A DNA stretch of 51,154 nucleotides from JANSWP01 sp041941305 (GTDB lineage Bacteria > Bacteroidota > Bacteroidia > Chitinophagales > Saprospiraceae), in the NCBI GenBank assembly GCA_041941305.1, contig JBGTQJ010000066.1, forward strand, positions 1 to 51,154. The letters are read 5' to 3'. How positions within the stretch are numbered: position 1 is the first letter of the stretch; each line of letters opens with the position of its first letter. Positions 17,012 through 26,039 of this stretch are shown here, piece after piece. The translations under genes and the position numbers were made by a program. The notes under the pieces are model-generated. The model was not told the origin of the DNA. It saw only the letters and a program-made list of their open reading frames with translations, and ran no database searches.

Positions 17012-18184
17012 TTATACCGCCTTCATTTTTTGTTTATCGTTCAAATTGAAAATCTCATGGCTTTGCTTTCTTTGAAGAGCATACTTATATCTTCCTTTAT
17101 GCTTGAATCTAGCAAAACCATGTTTCTGTAATGCCGCTCCCAAACTCCTAATTGAAGAATTATTGACCCTTATTGGTCCCAATCTCGAAAGCTCTAATGC
17201 TAATTCTGAAGTCATCAAAATTTCACTAGAATCATCTTTGGCACAAGGCATAAAATGAGTCAACAATACTTCTTCCTCAAGGCTGGTTCTCTCAAATTGC
17301 TTGTTAGTGGAATTTACATCTTCTATTTCTTCCTGGTTAAACCAGTATCGAAAACCTGAGTGGAACAGTGCCATTGCCTGGCTGTAGACATTGTCCAAGT
17401 TGATGTTGGCGTCTAAATCTATTTCTTCTATCTCAAAACATAAGAAACGACGGTTTCCGGTGGTGTCTAACAAAAATTGTGAATTGTTTACTGACCCGCA
17501 GAAAGATGCCCTCCTTGTATAATTTTCTATGTTGTACCCGTAGGCTCTACGGCGACGAATCCGATCTTTTGTGATCATGATTTTGAGCTTGTCTAATGAG
17601 CTTTTACTCATATTGGCGAGCTCGTCCAGGTTAATAAAAAAACATTCAGAAAGCTGAAGGTCTGAATCCTTATTGTTTAGGTTTAAAAAGCCACAATAAG
17701 AATAAGGGTGCAGTTCGCCTGGAACTAAATTATTCAACCAACGGGTCTTGCCTACACCTTGCTTTCCCGATAAAATTATAGCTGTGTGATTTGCGATGTT
17801 TTCATCAATAATACAAGCGACCATAGCTACAATCCATTTTTTGAAAAATTTTCTCCAAATGGTTTGATTAGTCGTAATTACTGTATTGGAAAGCTCATCA
17901 ATATAATCCTTATCTGATTCAACCCATTTCGGTAATTGATTAAAATATTGGTCAAATGGGCAAAAAGCATCTGAAAAGTTTGACTCCAATATCTTTCTTA
18001 GATCGGTATGACTACATTTAATATCATTAATTGCCAGCTCTCGCCATATACTGTTTGTAACCTTATCGTTTACAATAATATATTTATGGTCTTCTTTTCC
18101 TTTAAATAAAATTCGGTTGGTGACAACGTTATAACGAAAATCATAACGTTCATTAAGGTAAGATTCAACCATTAAAGGGTTCAT
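17012..18184 (-). CDS. VirE/VapE-family P-loop ATPase of mobile elements
   Basis: The 390-residue protein has a Walker A motif at G140-T147 (GKQGVGKT), a Walker B-like CFFINLDE around D187-E188, an arginine-rich stretch RIRRRRAYG and a sensor-like segment FCGSVNNSQFLLDTTGNRRFL. This order is typical of the virulence-associated E family, superfamily 3-like helicases found in phages and integrative elements, often paired with a primase. No primase domain is fused here. Its role is probably replication or maintenance of the excised element. It lies just upstream of the SprT-like pseudogene, separated by 32 bases. Confidence 0.85.
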   Translation of the reverse strand: MNPLMVESYLNERYDFRYNVVTNRILFKGKEDHKYIIVNDKVTNSIWRELAINDIKCSHTDLRKILESNFSDAFCPFDQYFNQLPKWVESDKDYIDELSNTVITTNQTIWRKFFKKWIVAMVACIIDENIANHTAIILSGKQGVGKTRWLNNLVPGELHPYSYCGFLNLNNKDSDLQLSECFFINLDELANMSKSSLDKLKIMITKDRIRRRRAYGYNIENYTRRASFCGSVNNSQFLLDTTGNRRFLCFEIEEIDLDANINLDNVYSQAMALFHSGFRYWFNQEEIEDVNSTNKQFERTSLEEEVLLTHFMPCAKDDSSEILMTSELALELSRLGPIRVNNSSIRSLGAALQKHGFARFKHKGRYKYALQRKQSHEIFNLNDKQKMKAV

Positions 18185-18460
18185 GCTAATGAATTTTCTG
18201 AATTAAAGATGTTTTCAGTAAAATCATTAGCAAGGTATATTTTAAACACTAGGTAATTGGTAATATCCTGGCAATGAGGTGCTATACCAGTTTTTAGGGT
18301 ATTTTAATCCTTTTAAAAAATAAAGGTAATATTCAAAAAAGCTTGCACGGATAATTCTGAATACTATCTTTATTTTCTTTCTCAAATTATTTCTCTTTTT
18401 TAAGTTACCCAACTTACCCAAATTAAACGACTAACTACCACTAAATTATTTTTTCACAAA

Positions 18461-19303
18461 TCAGTTTGCGGGTAGAAATGGGAACAAATCACTACAATCT
18501 TGGTCTCTAAGAAATGCATTACCCACTGGTATATCTCTCTCATATCCTTGAATCCTTAAGGTATTATCATCTAAATCCCAACTCTCCAATTTGTCCACAT
18601 TAATTATCCAAGATCGTTGAACTCTTAAAAAATTAAAGCCTATTGGACGATAATAAGATAATTGCCTAGCTATCGCCCCAATTCCAGATGTTAATAAATA
18701 GTCCATCCCTCTAGTCGTAGATATCATTGAAACTCCATTTTCGCAACCCTCTGATGAAATAAATAGGATTTCGTCCTTCCTAAGAAAAAGTCTAAAAGTG
18801 TGCTCATTTTCATCATTATTGCCAGCCTGCCTTTCTCTAAAGGTTAATACACCTTTGTAAGAAATATCAAACACTTTAGAGTTATCCTTCTCAAGATTTA
18901 AGCGGTGAAAATTTTCATTAGCCTGGGAAATCCCAAATAAGATATCATAATTCCAATCACTTCCTTTTCTTGGAGACCAGTAGGAATGTTCAACTTTGCG
19001 TGTTTTTTTATATAGGTCAGGTGCTGTTCTAACGCTATGTTGTGTATAAAAAAGAGTAGGTCGAGGTTTATTCCTATTTACGTTTAATGCAAAATCAATA
19101 CTTGTTTTTTCAGCACTACCTTCACTTAAAGAAACGTCAAATACATATATATCTATATCATACTCTTTTAAAATTTCTTTTGCCTGTGCTATGCTATTTG
19201 CGCTATATGCTTGGTAGTTATTACTTTCTAAAGTTTTGCATAAGGTATTCGCAATTAATGGTTCATCATCTAAAACCAATACTTCTTTTTTTTCTTTACT
19301 CAT
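18461..19303 (-). CDS. Response regulator, receiver plus LytTR DNA-binding domain
   Basis: The 280-residue protein has a receiver domain (acidic pocket D12-D13, phospho-acceptor D56 in VFDVSLS) and a C-terminal LytTR domain from about residue 170, with LRKDEILFISSEGCENGVSM, FLRVQRSWIINVDKLESWD and a closing IPVGNAFL. LytTR proteins bind paired direct repeats upstream of target promoters. It follows the sensor kinase gene by six bases, so the two form a pair. Inside an element whose main cargo is a T6SS, control of that system is the obvious hypothesis; no binding site was identified. Confidence 0.88.
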   Translation of the reverse strand: MSKEKKEVLVLDDEPLIANTLCKTLESNNYQAYSANSIAQAKEILKEYDIDIYVFDVSLSEGSAEKTSIDFALNVNRNKPRPTLFYTQHSVRTAPDLYKKTRKVEHSYWSPRKGSDWNYDILFGISQANENFHRLNLEKDNSKVFDISYKGVLTFRERQAGNNDENEHTFRLFLRKDEILFISSEGCENGVSMISTTRGMDYLLTSGIGAIARQLSYYRPIGFNFLRVQRSWIINVDKLESWDLDDNTLRIQGYERDIPVGNAFLRDQDCSDLFPFLPAN

Positions 19304-19309
19304 GATTAC

Positions 19310-21370
19310 TTACTTTTTAGCTACTAAATGAAAAAACGGAATAGATAATTCGATCTTATTTTTTTCTTCACTCCGATAGTATCGAATTTTGCCTTCCCAT
19401 TTTACCATTTGGTCATTAATGGTTTTTAACCCTCCCCTTTGTCCAGCTTTTATTTTTTCTTCAAAGGGGAAACTGTTGTTTTTATCTGAAGCAACAACGT
19501 ATAAATATTTTCCAAAAATATTTTTTACCTCCAATTTTATCCAAGCCTTTCTTTCATCTTCAGCACTTTTCAAAACATTTAGCACTAATTCAGTAATAGT
19601 CTCTCCTAGATATTGAGCTGCTTTAACATCTATCAATTCATTTCCCTCATCTAAGCCTTCAAAATCAATTTCTTCAATAAAATTATTCTTATTATATAAT
19701 TTCTTATATCTCACACATAACTTTGAAATAAACTTTTCAATTGAAGTCTCATTGACAATTTCATCACTCTCTCTTTCTGTATTGTAAATAATTTCTGTTA
19801 ATTCCTGATAAATTGAAATTCTTGTCAATAGTTGTTTTGTTACTGAATATGCCAATGGATTTTCTTTAACCTTTCCATCCATTGAAAAAGAGGTAGCATA
19901 CATAGAAATTCTCCCTAAATAGTTTTTCATTCTATGATGCATATTCATCCTCAGATCTTTTACAATTTCTATTTCTTCAGATAGGCTTATCCCTTTAAAA
20001 AAGTCTACCCAACTAAAATCCAGGAACAAGAATAAACTTATCAGCAAAATCTGATATAGAATACCAAGAATAAATTTGCTTGAAATGTCGAACAGAATAC
20101 GGTCATCACTAAAAAAGAAAAATGAGTGGTAATAAATAGCTAAAAATAAGGTAACCCCTACAAGAATATTAAATTCAGGTTTATTTCTCTCTCGAAATGC
20201 ACTAGATAAATGAAACCATAACAATAAAGCTACAATAACAGAAAGGGAAAAATCAAAATAGTTAACATATTCGTCTGCTCTATTTTTTTCTACAACTAAA
20301 ATGGTGAACACTTGAAAGGAAAGTACTATCCCAACTAATACTATATTGCCAAACACGGTTCCTAATGTTTTTTTATATAGTTTTTTCTTCTTCCACCAAG
20401 GGTCGGTTTTGTAATCAAAATCAAATATTGCTCTAAGCAATAAAAAGCTATTAACAGTAGATAGAATACTCTTTATTATTTTAATGGTCGCCTCATTATC
20501 AATATCATTAAAATGGTAAATTTCATAAAGGGAAAGATAATTCATAACTACCCACACCAAAAGTGCTCCAGCTAAAAAATAGTTTGCTTTATCTTTCTTC
20601 TTATCTAATTTTACTTCTTTCCCAATTAGTTGGTTGATACTATTGCCAATAAAAATAAAAGCTATTCCAGCAAAACAGATAAATAGAATGGAGACCCATA
20701 TAATTATGATTCTTGTGTAGATCTTTTCCTTTCTATTTTCTAGTGAAGTATAAATTTTTCCATCTAAATATATTTCATTAAACTCTTTATAATATCCTAG
20801 AATATTAGAGCCTGGCAATGAAATTTTACTATGAATAGATAATTTTTCTATGGTAGAATTAAAATAAGAACTGTCTTTATCAAGGATTTTTTTAAGCAAT
20901 CTTTCTTCTCGGTTCATCACACTTATCAAAGTATTTATCCTCGAAGTCAATGTGTCTATTAATATCTTTTCATTTTTTGAAGGAATAGTATCAAAAGGAG
21001 GGTCTTGAATTGAATCACCAAGCTTTTCTGGTACAGAATTATAGAATAGCAGAAGTTGTTTTTCTCTTTCTTCAGAAACATCTAAAAACCCTTCATCTAT
21101 TTTCTTGAAAAGTTTATTAATGTCTTCTACTACGTCAAACTTATTATCGAGAATCTCATCAGTTCCATATGACATAGCAAACGAAACCAAACCAAAAATT
21201 GAAAATATTACGATAAATACTTTTGAAATTTCATCAAACTTCTTCCAACTCTCTTTTAATCCTTTCATAACCTTGTAGGAATTATTGGTTCCTTTGTTAT
21301 TTTTATTTTCTACTCCTTTTTTTTGAGTAGGATTGCTTTTTGAATTATCATTTTTGGATGAGTTTCTCAT
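19310..21370 (-). CDS. Membrane sensor histidine kinase
   Basis: The 686-residue protein has an N-terminal span (VFIVIFSIFGLVSFAM), an extracytoplasmic domain of about 150 residues, then about seven further spans (residues 220-455). A cytoplasmic kinase part follows: MNMHHRMKNYLGRISM carries the phospho-accepting histidine (near residue 480), as in HisKA_2-type kinases, and an ATPase domain has an N box ETITELVLNVLK and a glycine box RGGLKTI. The G1 position reads VASDKNNSF where DxG is usual. It forms an operon with the LytTR regulator. The extra membrane spans suggest that it senses an envelope or small-molecule signal. Confidence 0.85.
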   Translation of the reverse strand: MRNSSKNDNSKSNPTQKKGVENKNNKGTNNSYKVMKGLKESWKKFDEISKVFIVIFSIFGLVSFAMSYGTDEILDNKFDVVEDINKLFKKIDEGFLDVSEEREKQLLLFYNSVPEKLGDSIQDPPFDTIPSKNEKILIDTLTSRINTLISVMNREERLLKKILDKDSSYFNSTIEKLSIHSKISLPGSNILGYYKEFNEIYLDGKIYTSLENRKEKIYTRIIIIWVSILFICFAGIAFIFIGNSINQLIGKEVKLDKKKDKANYFLAGALLVWVVMNYLSLYEIYHFNDIDNEATIKIIKSILSTVNSFLLLRAIFDFDYKTDPWWKKKKLYKKTLGTVFGNIVLVGIVLSFQVFTILVVEKNRADEYVNYFDFSLSVIVALLLWFHLSSAFRERNKPEFNILVGVTLFLAIYYHSFFFFSDDRILFDISSKFILGILYQILLISLFLFLDFSWVDFFKGISLSEEIEIVKDLRMNMHHRMKNYLGRISMYATSFSMDGKVKENPLAYSVTKQLLTRISIYQELTEIIYNTERESDEIVNETSIEKFISKLCVRYKKLYNKNNFIEEIDFEGLDEGNELIDVKAAQYLGETITELVLNVLKSAEDERKAWIKLEVKNIFGKYLYVVASDKNNSFPFEEKIKAGQRGGLKTINDQMVKWEGKIRYYRSEEKNKIELSIPFFHLVAKK

Positions 21371-21555
21371 TGCAGTTATTTTTTATGAAAAAAAATAAAA
21401 ATAGGCATCTTCAATAATGGAAAATGGCTCGATTCCATTAAACTTACTTTAATTCCTGTTTTTGCTAATTATTATCTGGGTAAGTGAAAATTATTTGACT
21501 TTAGAAAATTTCAAAAAAGGGTTTAATTTATTTTTCTTATATGCCTATTTCCTTT

Positions 21556-21571
21556 TCCTGCCTCCGCTACT
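21556..21571 (+). repeat. attR, displaced copy of the tRNA 3' end
   Basis: This copy of TCCTGCCTCCGCTACT is identical to 254-269. There is no tRNA body upstream of it, and the base immediately after it begins the terminator stem at 21573. It marks the right end of the element. Confidence 0.88.
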
Positions 21572-21572
21572 A

Positions 21573-21606
21573 AAAAGCCTCGCAATCAGCTGATTGTGAG
21601 GCTTTT
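21573..21606 (+). terminator. Original terminator of the tRNA-fMet gene
   Basis: AAAAGCCTC ... GAGGCTTTT encloses CAATCAGCTGATTG, giving one almost perfect 34-base palindrome with a single G:T pair and a TTTT end. It begins one base after the displaced tRNA end, exactly where the terminator of an uninterrupted tRNA gene would be. It also works leftward, so it could terminate the Ycf48-like gene at 21637 too. Confidence 0.85.
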
Positions 21607-21636
21607 CTATTTACATCATGTTACAATACTCTTCTC

Positions 21637-22575
21637 TTATTCTTTCGTAGCAATCGAAACCTGTAGCAACAGTCCCTCCTGATCTCTATTGATACCTGTA
21701 AACCAGCCCATCTCACCATTAATTAGGCTAATGGCTCTAAAATATTCATCCCAGCCAGTATCCATTTTCAGCCAGGAAGCTCCTTTATCGCGACTAATCA
21801 AAACAGTTCCGTTACCACCTACAGCCAATCCAAGCATATTTTTCGTAAAACATACATCATAGAGGTTTTCATCGGTTTCTGCATATTGAGTAGCCCAGGT
21901 AGCGCCTCCATCTTTGGTTTGCAATAAAGTTCCGCCTTTTCCGACACACCAGCCATGGGATTCATCAGCAAAATGAAGAGCGGTAAGTTCCATTCTTACA
22001 TTGGAAGTTTGCGGAGTCCAGGTCGTTCCTCCATCTGAAGTTTGGAGAATTACGCCTTTGTCTCCTGCAATCCAGCCTGCGGTTGCGTTAACGAAATAGA
22101 CATTATTGAACCAGCCAGAAATACCAGCCTCTTGTTTGCTCCAGTTAGCACCACCATCTGCTGTATATAAGATGGTGTTATCCCCTACTACCCAGCCAGT
22201 TTGGGCATCCAGAAAAAAGCTCGAATTCAATTCCCGGAAGGCGTTTGACTCCTGCTCTGCCCAGGTAGTACCCCCATCTGCTGTGTGCAGGATAGTGCCC
22301 ATTGCTCCTGTCACCCATCCTGTTTTTTCATCTGCAAATGCTACAGATTTGAGTTTCATATGGGTATCTGCATGCTGAGGGCTCCAATTGCTGCCACCAT
22401 CACTGGTAAACAAAATGGTACCTCCTCGTCCAACAGACCACCCAATCTGGTCATTGGCAAAAGTAATGTCGAATAAATCGCTTGTAAATGGAGTAGAATT
22501 CAATTTTGCGACCTCTTGTGAATAGGTCAATTGAAAAGTGAATAAAATCAGGGAAAAAGTTAATAAATGTTTCAT
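21637..22575 (-). CDS. Secreted Ycf48-like beta-propeller protein
   Basis: The 312-residue protein starts MKHLLTFSLILFTFQLTYSQ, a clean signal peptide. The in-frame upstream codons to 22623 give no better start. The rest is six or seven repeats of about 43 residues with the pattern GWxVGxxGTILxTxDGGxxWxxQ, the BNR/Ycf48 propeller of photosystem II assembly factor type. In non-photosynthetic Bacteroidetes these are exported proteins of unknown role. There is no T9SS sorting tail. Five GTCGGG-type motifs lie in the region upstream. Confidence 0.85.
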   Translation of the reverse strand: MKHLLTFSLILFTFQLTYSQEVAKLNSTPFTSDLFDITFANDQIGWSVGRGGTILFTSDGGSNWSPQHADTHMKLKSVAFADEKTGWVTGAMGTILHTADGGTTWAEQESNAFRELNSSFFLDAQTGWVVGDNTILYTADGGANWSKQEAGISGWFNNVYFVNATAGWIAGDKGVILQTSDGGTTWTPQTSNVRMELTALHFADESHGWCVGKGGTLLQTKDGGATWATQYAETDENLYDVCFTKNMLGLAVGGNGTVLISRDKGASWLKMDTGWDEYFRAISLINGEMGWFTGINRDQEGLLLQVSIATKE

Positions 22576-22826
22576 ACTTTGCTCGTTTAGTTGATTGAAA
22601 AAGTCGTCGGGAGATTTCTTCAATTTACACTTTGAGCACTGTCGGGTGAGACGTTTTGCTATGAAAATTTACAGTCGGGAATACATAAATGTGAAATATT
22701 GGTCGGGAAAGATTTCTAAAACGGGTTTAATTAATTCAGTCGGAAAGTGATTGAACAAATGTAAAATTTTCTAAATTACCATCAAAAAATAGCTTCTCAA
22801 AAATTCCTCGTCTAATAAAAATTCTT

Positions 22827-23117
22827 ATGGCTTCTAATAATCAATCCAATTTCTGGCTCAATTTGCTTAAAAAGATCATCAAAATTCTGTTAAAAAATGT
22901 AGGACTAAGAACAAGACCACCAACGCACAATCAACACGTAGTACCTCATCCTGATGGCTGGGCAGTCAAAGGCGAGGGCAATGAAAGATACACTGCTATC
23001 TATGACTATCAGGACCAAGCCATTGAGCGTGCCAAGGATATTGCATACAATTACAAAGCAGATGTGATCATCCACAGAAAAGACGGAACGATAAGAGACC
23101 GGATTAGTTATGGGTGA
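22827..23117 (+). CDS. DUF2188-domain protein
   Basis: The 96-residue protein has a basic N-terminus (about 35 residues, Lys-rich, hydrophobic LLKKIIKILLK) and a DUF2188 domain: QHVVPHPDGWAVKGEGNERYTAIYDYQDQAIERAKDIA, then DVIIHRKDGTIRDRISYG. DUF2188 proteins are small and of unknown function; they are often found alone. Two hairpins follow it, at 23130-23145 and 23158-23216. Confidence 0.85.
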   Translation: MASNNQSNFWLNLLKKIIKILLKNVGLRTRPPTHNQHVVPHPDGWAVKGEGNERYTAIYDYQDQAIERAKDIAYNYKADVIIHRKDGTIRDRISYG

Positions 23118-23129
23118 AGAGAGGACTTC

Positions 23130-23216
23130 GGTGGCTGAAGCCACCAAAAACACTTAAAGAGGGACGTTTTTTGATGATTTTCCGCTCGCTGGAAAATCAT
23201 CAAAAAACGTCCCTCT
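23130..23216 (+). terminator. Double hairpin after the DUF2188 gene, second with a 26-bp perfect stem
   Basis: The first hairpin is GGTGGCT-GA-AGCCACC (23130-23145), followed by AAAAA. The second has a 26-base arm at 23158-23183, its perfect complement at 23191-23216, and a seven-base loop GCTCGCT. The second stem is much longer than a normal terminator and has A runs within it. It could be a strong bidirectional terminator or a small mobile palindrome. Confidence 0.65.
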
Positions 23217-23278
23217 AAAAAACAAAATTGCCGCATGAAGGCGATAATTTTGTCCCATCGCTTTGCAAGGTTCATCCC

Positions 23279-23923
23279 TCATTCAGTTACAACATTCCCC
23301 TTAAGAAAAATAAAAGTTTGTGGAGGATCCGTATTGGCAGTTAGGGTCACTTTTTGGTTCCTGGGACCTTTTTTATTCTTGGAGTCAAAGACAACTTCAA
23401 TTTCTCCCGAACCACCCACCGGTATTGGCTTTTTTGGCCACATTGGAACTGTACAACCGCAGGAGCCTTTGGCATTGGAAATTATCAATGGTTGGTCGCC
23501 CGAATTGGTAAATTGAAATTTATAAGAGATTTTTTCTCCAGAAACGATGGTTCCGAAGTCAAATGTTTTTTCTTTAAAAGTTATTGTGGTAAGTGGTCCT
23601 GCAGGAGGAGTTGGTAATTGTGCAGGGGCAGGGTTAACCGGCGCAACTCTGGGAGCTGGTTTATTGACATTTTCAGCAAATTCCAATAATTGCTTTTGAT
23701 TTTCCGGAGACATTTTTTTTAAGGCCTTCATAATTCGTTTTTTGCCTCCTTTACCAGACAGTGTCAAAGCTTTGGCGAGTATTTCATTTTTTTGATCTTC
23801 CGTAAGTTCTTCAAGTATCGTTTCCATTTGCTCCGAAGCTGATTTTTCCTCAGTCTGAGTAATTGCGTTTTCTCCCCAAAAAGAGCATACCATTAGAAAT
23901 AGAGCAACTTTAAATAATTTCAT
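23279..23923 (-). CDS. Exported DUF1573 protein
   Basis: The 214-residue protein has a signal peptide (MKLFKVALFLMVCSFWG), a Lys/Glu-rich helical segment (about residues 25-80), a proline-rich linker and a C-terminal DUF1573 domain: FDFGTIVSGEKISYKFQFTNSG, SCGCTVPMWPKKPIPVGGSGEIEVVF. DUF1573 is an Ig-like domain common in exported Bacteroidetes proteins, with a conserved SCGCT. Its exact role is unknown. Confidence 0.88.
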   Translation of the reverse strand: MKLFKVALFLMVCSFWGENAITQTEEKSASEQMETILEELTEDQKNEILAKALTLSGKGGKKRIMKALKKMSPENQKQLLEFAENVNKPAPRVAPVNPAPAQLPTPPAGPLTTITFKEKTFDFGTIVSGEKISYKFQFTNSGDQPLIISNAKGSCGCTVPMWPKKPIPVGGSGEIEVVFDSKNKKGPRNQKVTLTANTDPPQTFIFLKGNVVTE

Positions 23924-23992
23924 GTTTATAGAATTTGATGATGTAAGAGAATAATGAATTAGTTCTCAAAATTCCCACTTATATTTTTTGTT

Positions 23993-24000
23993 CAAAGGTA
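23993..24000 (-). promoter_or_regulatory. Possible -7 box of the DUF1573 gene
   Basis: On the minus strand the bases read TACCTTTG, a perfect TAnnTTTG, 70 bases before the start codon. The nearest TTG lies 14, not 19, bases upstream, so the promoter is only a candidate. Confidence 0.4.
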
Positions 24001-24060
24001 GTTTAAAAGTCGTTCAATAATTTTTAATCCGATAAAAACACCTTTAAATTCATTCCTTCA

Positions 24061-24888
24061 TTATTTCATTCCTTCAATATACAACATAGGCACTGTCATT
24101 TTCAATTCTCCATCCCATGCAGCCTGTTCATTTAGTTTTTCCTCAATTATTGAAAAAACGATTTTTTCATCGACACCTTCCAAAACACTTCGCCAGCCTT
24201 CCAGGAATCCAAGAACTGTCAAAGAATGCCTGAAAAAAGCTGAACCATTCAAATATCTCCAATGAAATCTATCTTTTATGATTTTTGGGATGACAAAGCC
24301 TTGATTTTCCAATAATTCCCGTATAGATTCCACAGTTCCTCGATGCGCTTCCTGTTGTTTCAGCTTGGGTATGAGTGCTTGCATTTTCAATTCCCTTAAA
24401 GTGCTTTCAAAGACTGAATAAAACTCATGGAAATGTCCTACCAGATTAGAGGTCAATACAAATTTGCCCCCTTTTTTCAATACACGAAAACATTCTGCTA
24501 CCACTTTTTGGGGCTCGGGAAAGTTGTTAATTCCCAAATTAGAAATCACCATATCAAACTGTTCTTCTTCAAATGGCATCTCGCTCGCATCTTGGCAAAG
24601 TATCTTTACATTTTTCAATCCATACACCTTGTGTTTCCACCTGGCTTTCTCCACAGCTGCTGCCCAGGGGTCGATTCCTGTAAATTGGCAGGAATTTCCC
24701 ATTCGGTGAGCCAATTCAAAAAGTGGCACCCCCAACCCAAATCCTACATCAAGAATTTGTTGTCGGGGTTTCATATCAATATTGTCCAATAACAATCTGG
24801 TAAAATACGAAGACCAAAGTGAAAGTTCATCGAATATTGAAACCGTGTTGGGATCGTTCAGATCAAACTTTTTCTGAAGGTAATCCAT
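24061..24888 (-). CDS. SAM-dependent class I methyltransferase
   Basis: The 275-residue protein has motif I ILDVGFGLGVPLFE (residues 45-58), the acidic loop TGIDPWAAAVEKA, NVKILCQDASEMPFEEEQFDMVISNLGINNF (motifs II/III) and LKKGGKFVLTSN. These are the standard features of UbiE/Methyltransf_11-type enzymes that use S-adenosylmethionine. The substrate cannot be told from the sequence. It is transcribed away from the acyl carrier protein gene at 25183, sharing a 294-base divergent region. Confidence 0.85.
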   Translation of the reverse strand: MDYLQKKFDLNDPNTVSIFDELSLWSSYFTRLLLDNIDMKPRQQILDVGFGLGVPLFELAHRMGNSCQFTGIDPWAAAVEKARWKHKVYGLKNVKILCQDASEMPFEEEQFDMVISNLGINNFPEPQKVVAECFRVLKKGGKFVLTSNLVGHFHEFYSVFESTLRELKMQALIPKLKQQEAHRGTVESIRELLENQGFVIPKIIKDRFHWRYLNGSAFFRHSLTVLGFLEGWRSVLEGVDEKIVFSIIEEKLNEQAAWDGELKMTVPMLYIEGMK

Positions 24889-25046
24889 AGTAGTTTAATG
24901 CGACAAATCGAAAAGAGTGTCTTGGGATGCACAAAGTAACAAGAAATGGGAGGAAATTTTGAAAAAAGGGTAATAAACGAAAAAGGCACCAAAATAGCTT
25001 CCTGGGGCACTACATTTTTCTGTTAAATCTGCGTTTTTGCAAAAAT

Positions 25047-25062
25047 TTTAACATACGTTAAA
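25047..25062. promoter_or_regulatory. Short dyad between methyltransferase and ACP genes
   Basis: TTTAAC-ATAC-GTTAAA forms a 6+6 inverted repeat in the shared upstream region of the two divergent genes. It has operator-like size and place, but dyads of this size can occur by chance in such A+T-rich DNA. Confidence 0.3.
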
Positions 25063-25182
25063 GTGTCACTCAATTTACAATAAGTTTTTGCGTTAGTATT
25101 CTGACTTTTGGCGCCTAGCCAATTTTTATACATAATTAATTTTTCAAAACACACAACGAAAACTAAGTATTAACCAAACTGT

Positions 25183-25443
25183 ATGAAACCTCTAGACAAA
25201 ATTATTCACCTGGTAAGTTGGATTGCAAATGTGCCGACCTCTCAAATTTTCCCATCAACACATATTCGTGAAGATCTCAACGTAGACAGCATTGATTTTA
25301 TGCTATTGATGGTTCAATTGGAAAAATTCTTCAATGTCATTTTCAGCAACGAGGAAATTGACAGAATTGAAACAGTAAAAGACGCAAATGACTTGATCCT
25401 GAAACAATTGGCTATGACACCAGTTGCTTCGGTAGCTGCCTAA
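25183..25443 (+). CDS. Acyl carrier protein (orphan)
   Basis: The 86-residue protein is an ACP. NVDSIDFMLLMVQLEKFF contains the phosphopantetheine-accepting S36 in DSID, followed by helix II, and EEIDRIETVKDANDLIL forms helix III. It lacks fabF/fabD neighbours, so it is not the housekeeping ACP context. It may serve a dedicated lipid or small natural product. The nearest genes are a divergent methyltransferase and a convergent, truncated hydrolase, which overlaps its stop by four bases. Confidence 0.88.
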   Translation: MKPLDKIIHLVSWIANVPTSQIFPSTHIREDLNVDSIDFMLLMVQLEKFFNVIFSNEEIDRIETVKDANDLILKQLAMTPVASVAA

Positions 25444-26039
25444 TCCTTTTTTTCCTGTTTTAAAAACCATTTGTAAATCTCTACTCTATCGTACATTCCT
25501 GTCCATGCATCGTGATGGTCACGGTCAAAAGTGGAGAATATATTGGTGTGATTGAGATAGTCAAATTTGTTTGCCTCAGGTGTGTCAATTTTTAAAAATT
25601 GTTCCCTGGTTAGTTTTTCTAACTCCTTTACGGCACTGGCAGCTTCTGCATAATCCACCAAATGATCCTCCAGATTATGGGCGGCCCAAATTGGAAGATG
25701 CATTAATTTTGAATAGCCCTCCAGCCCGTGAATCGCTCCTGCAATAGGGGCAATAGCCGCAAATTGATCCCCAATTCTGGATCCCAAACCCCAGGTACCA
25801 TGCCCACCTCTACTCAATCCTGTCAAATAAATTCGGGCAGAATCTACTCGATGTTCCGCTTTTATTTTTGCAAGAATATCCAAAAAAGCTTGTTCCTGAT
25901 TGTAAAACTGTCGGTCTTGAAAACTACCCTCTGACATGTGAGGAGCCACCACAATAAAAGAATCCAGCAAATAAGATTTCAATTCTTCAGAATGTTCTTC
26001 TGGAAATAGGATTTGCTTCGGAATCCCGTAATAATTTAC
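25440..26039 (-). pseudogene. Alpha/beta hydrolase (esterase/peptidase type), 5'-truncated
   Basis: The preserved part carries the nucleophile elbow GLSRGGHG (S57 counting from the TTG at 25982), an acid candidate in NLEDHLVDYAEA and a histidine in DRDHHDAW, so the catalytic triad half is intact. Homologous-looking residues continue upstream of any start codon (VNYYGIPKQILFPEEHSEEL) right up to the stop of the cyclase gene. The signal peptide, first strands and oxyanion HG loop are absent. The simplest reading is a deletion joining the end of the cyclase gene to the middle of the hydrolase gene. Expression from the TTG, or by coupling to the cyclase stop, is possible but would give an incomplete fold. 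Confidence 0.6.

Noticed and set aside
21371..21555. Possible further gene between the sensor kinase and attR
   Set aside because: Only short A/T-rich frames; this is best read as promoter and right-end sequence of the element.
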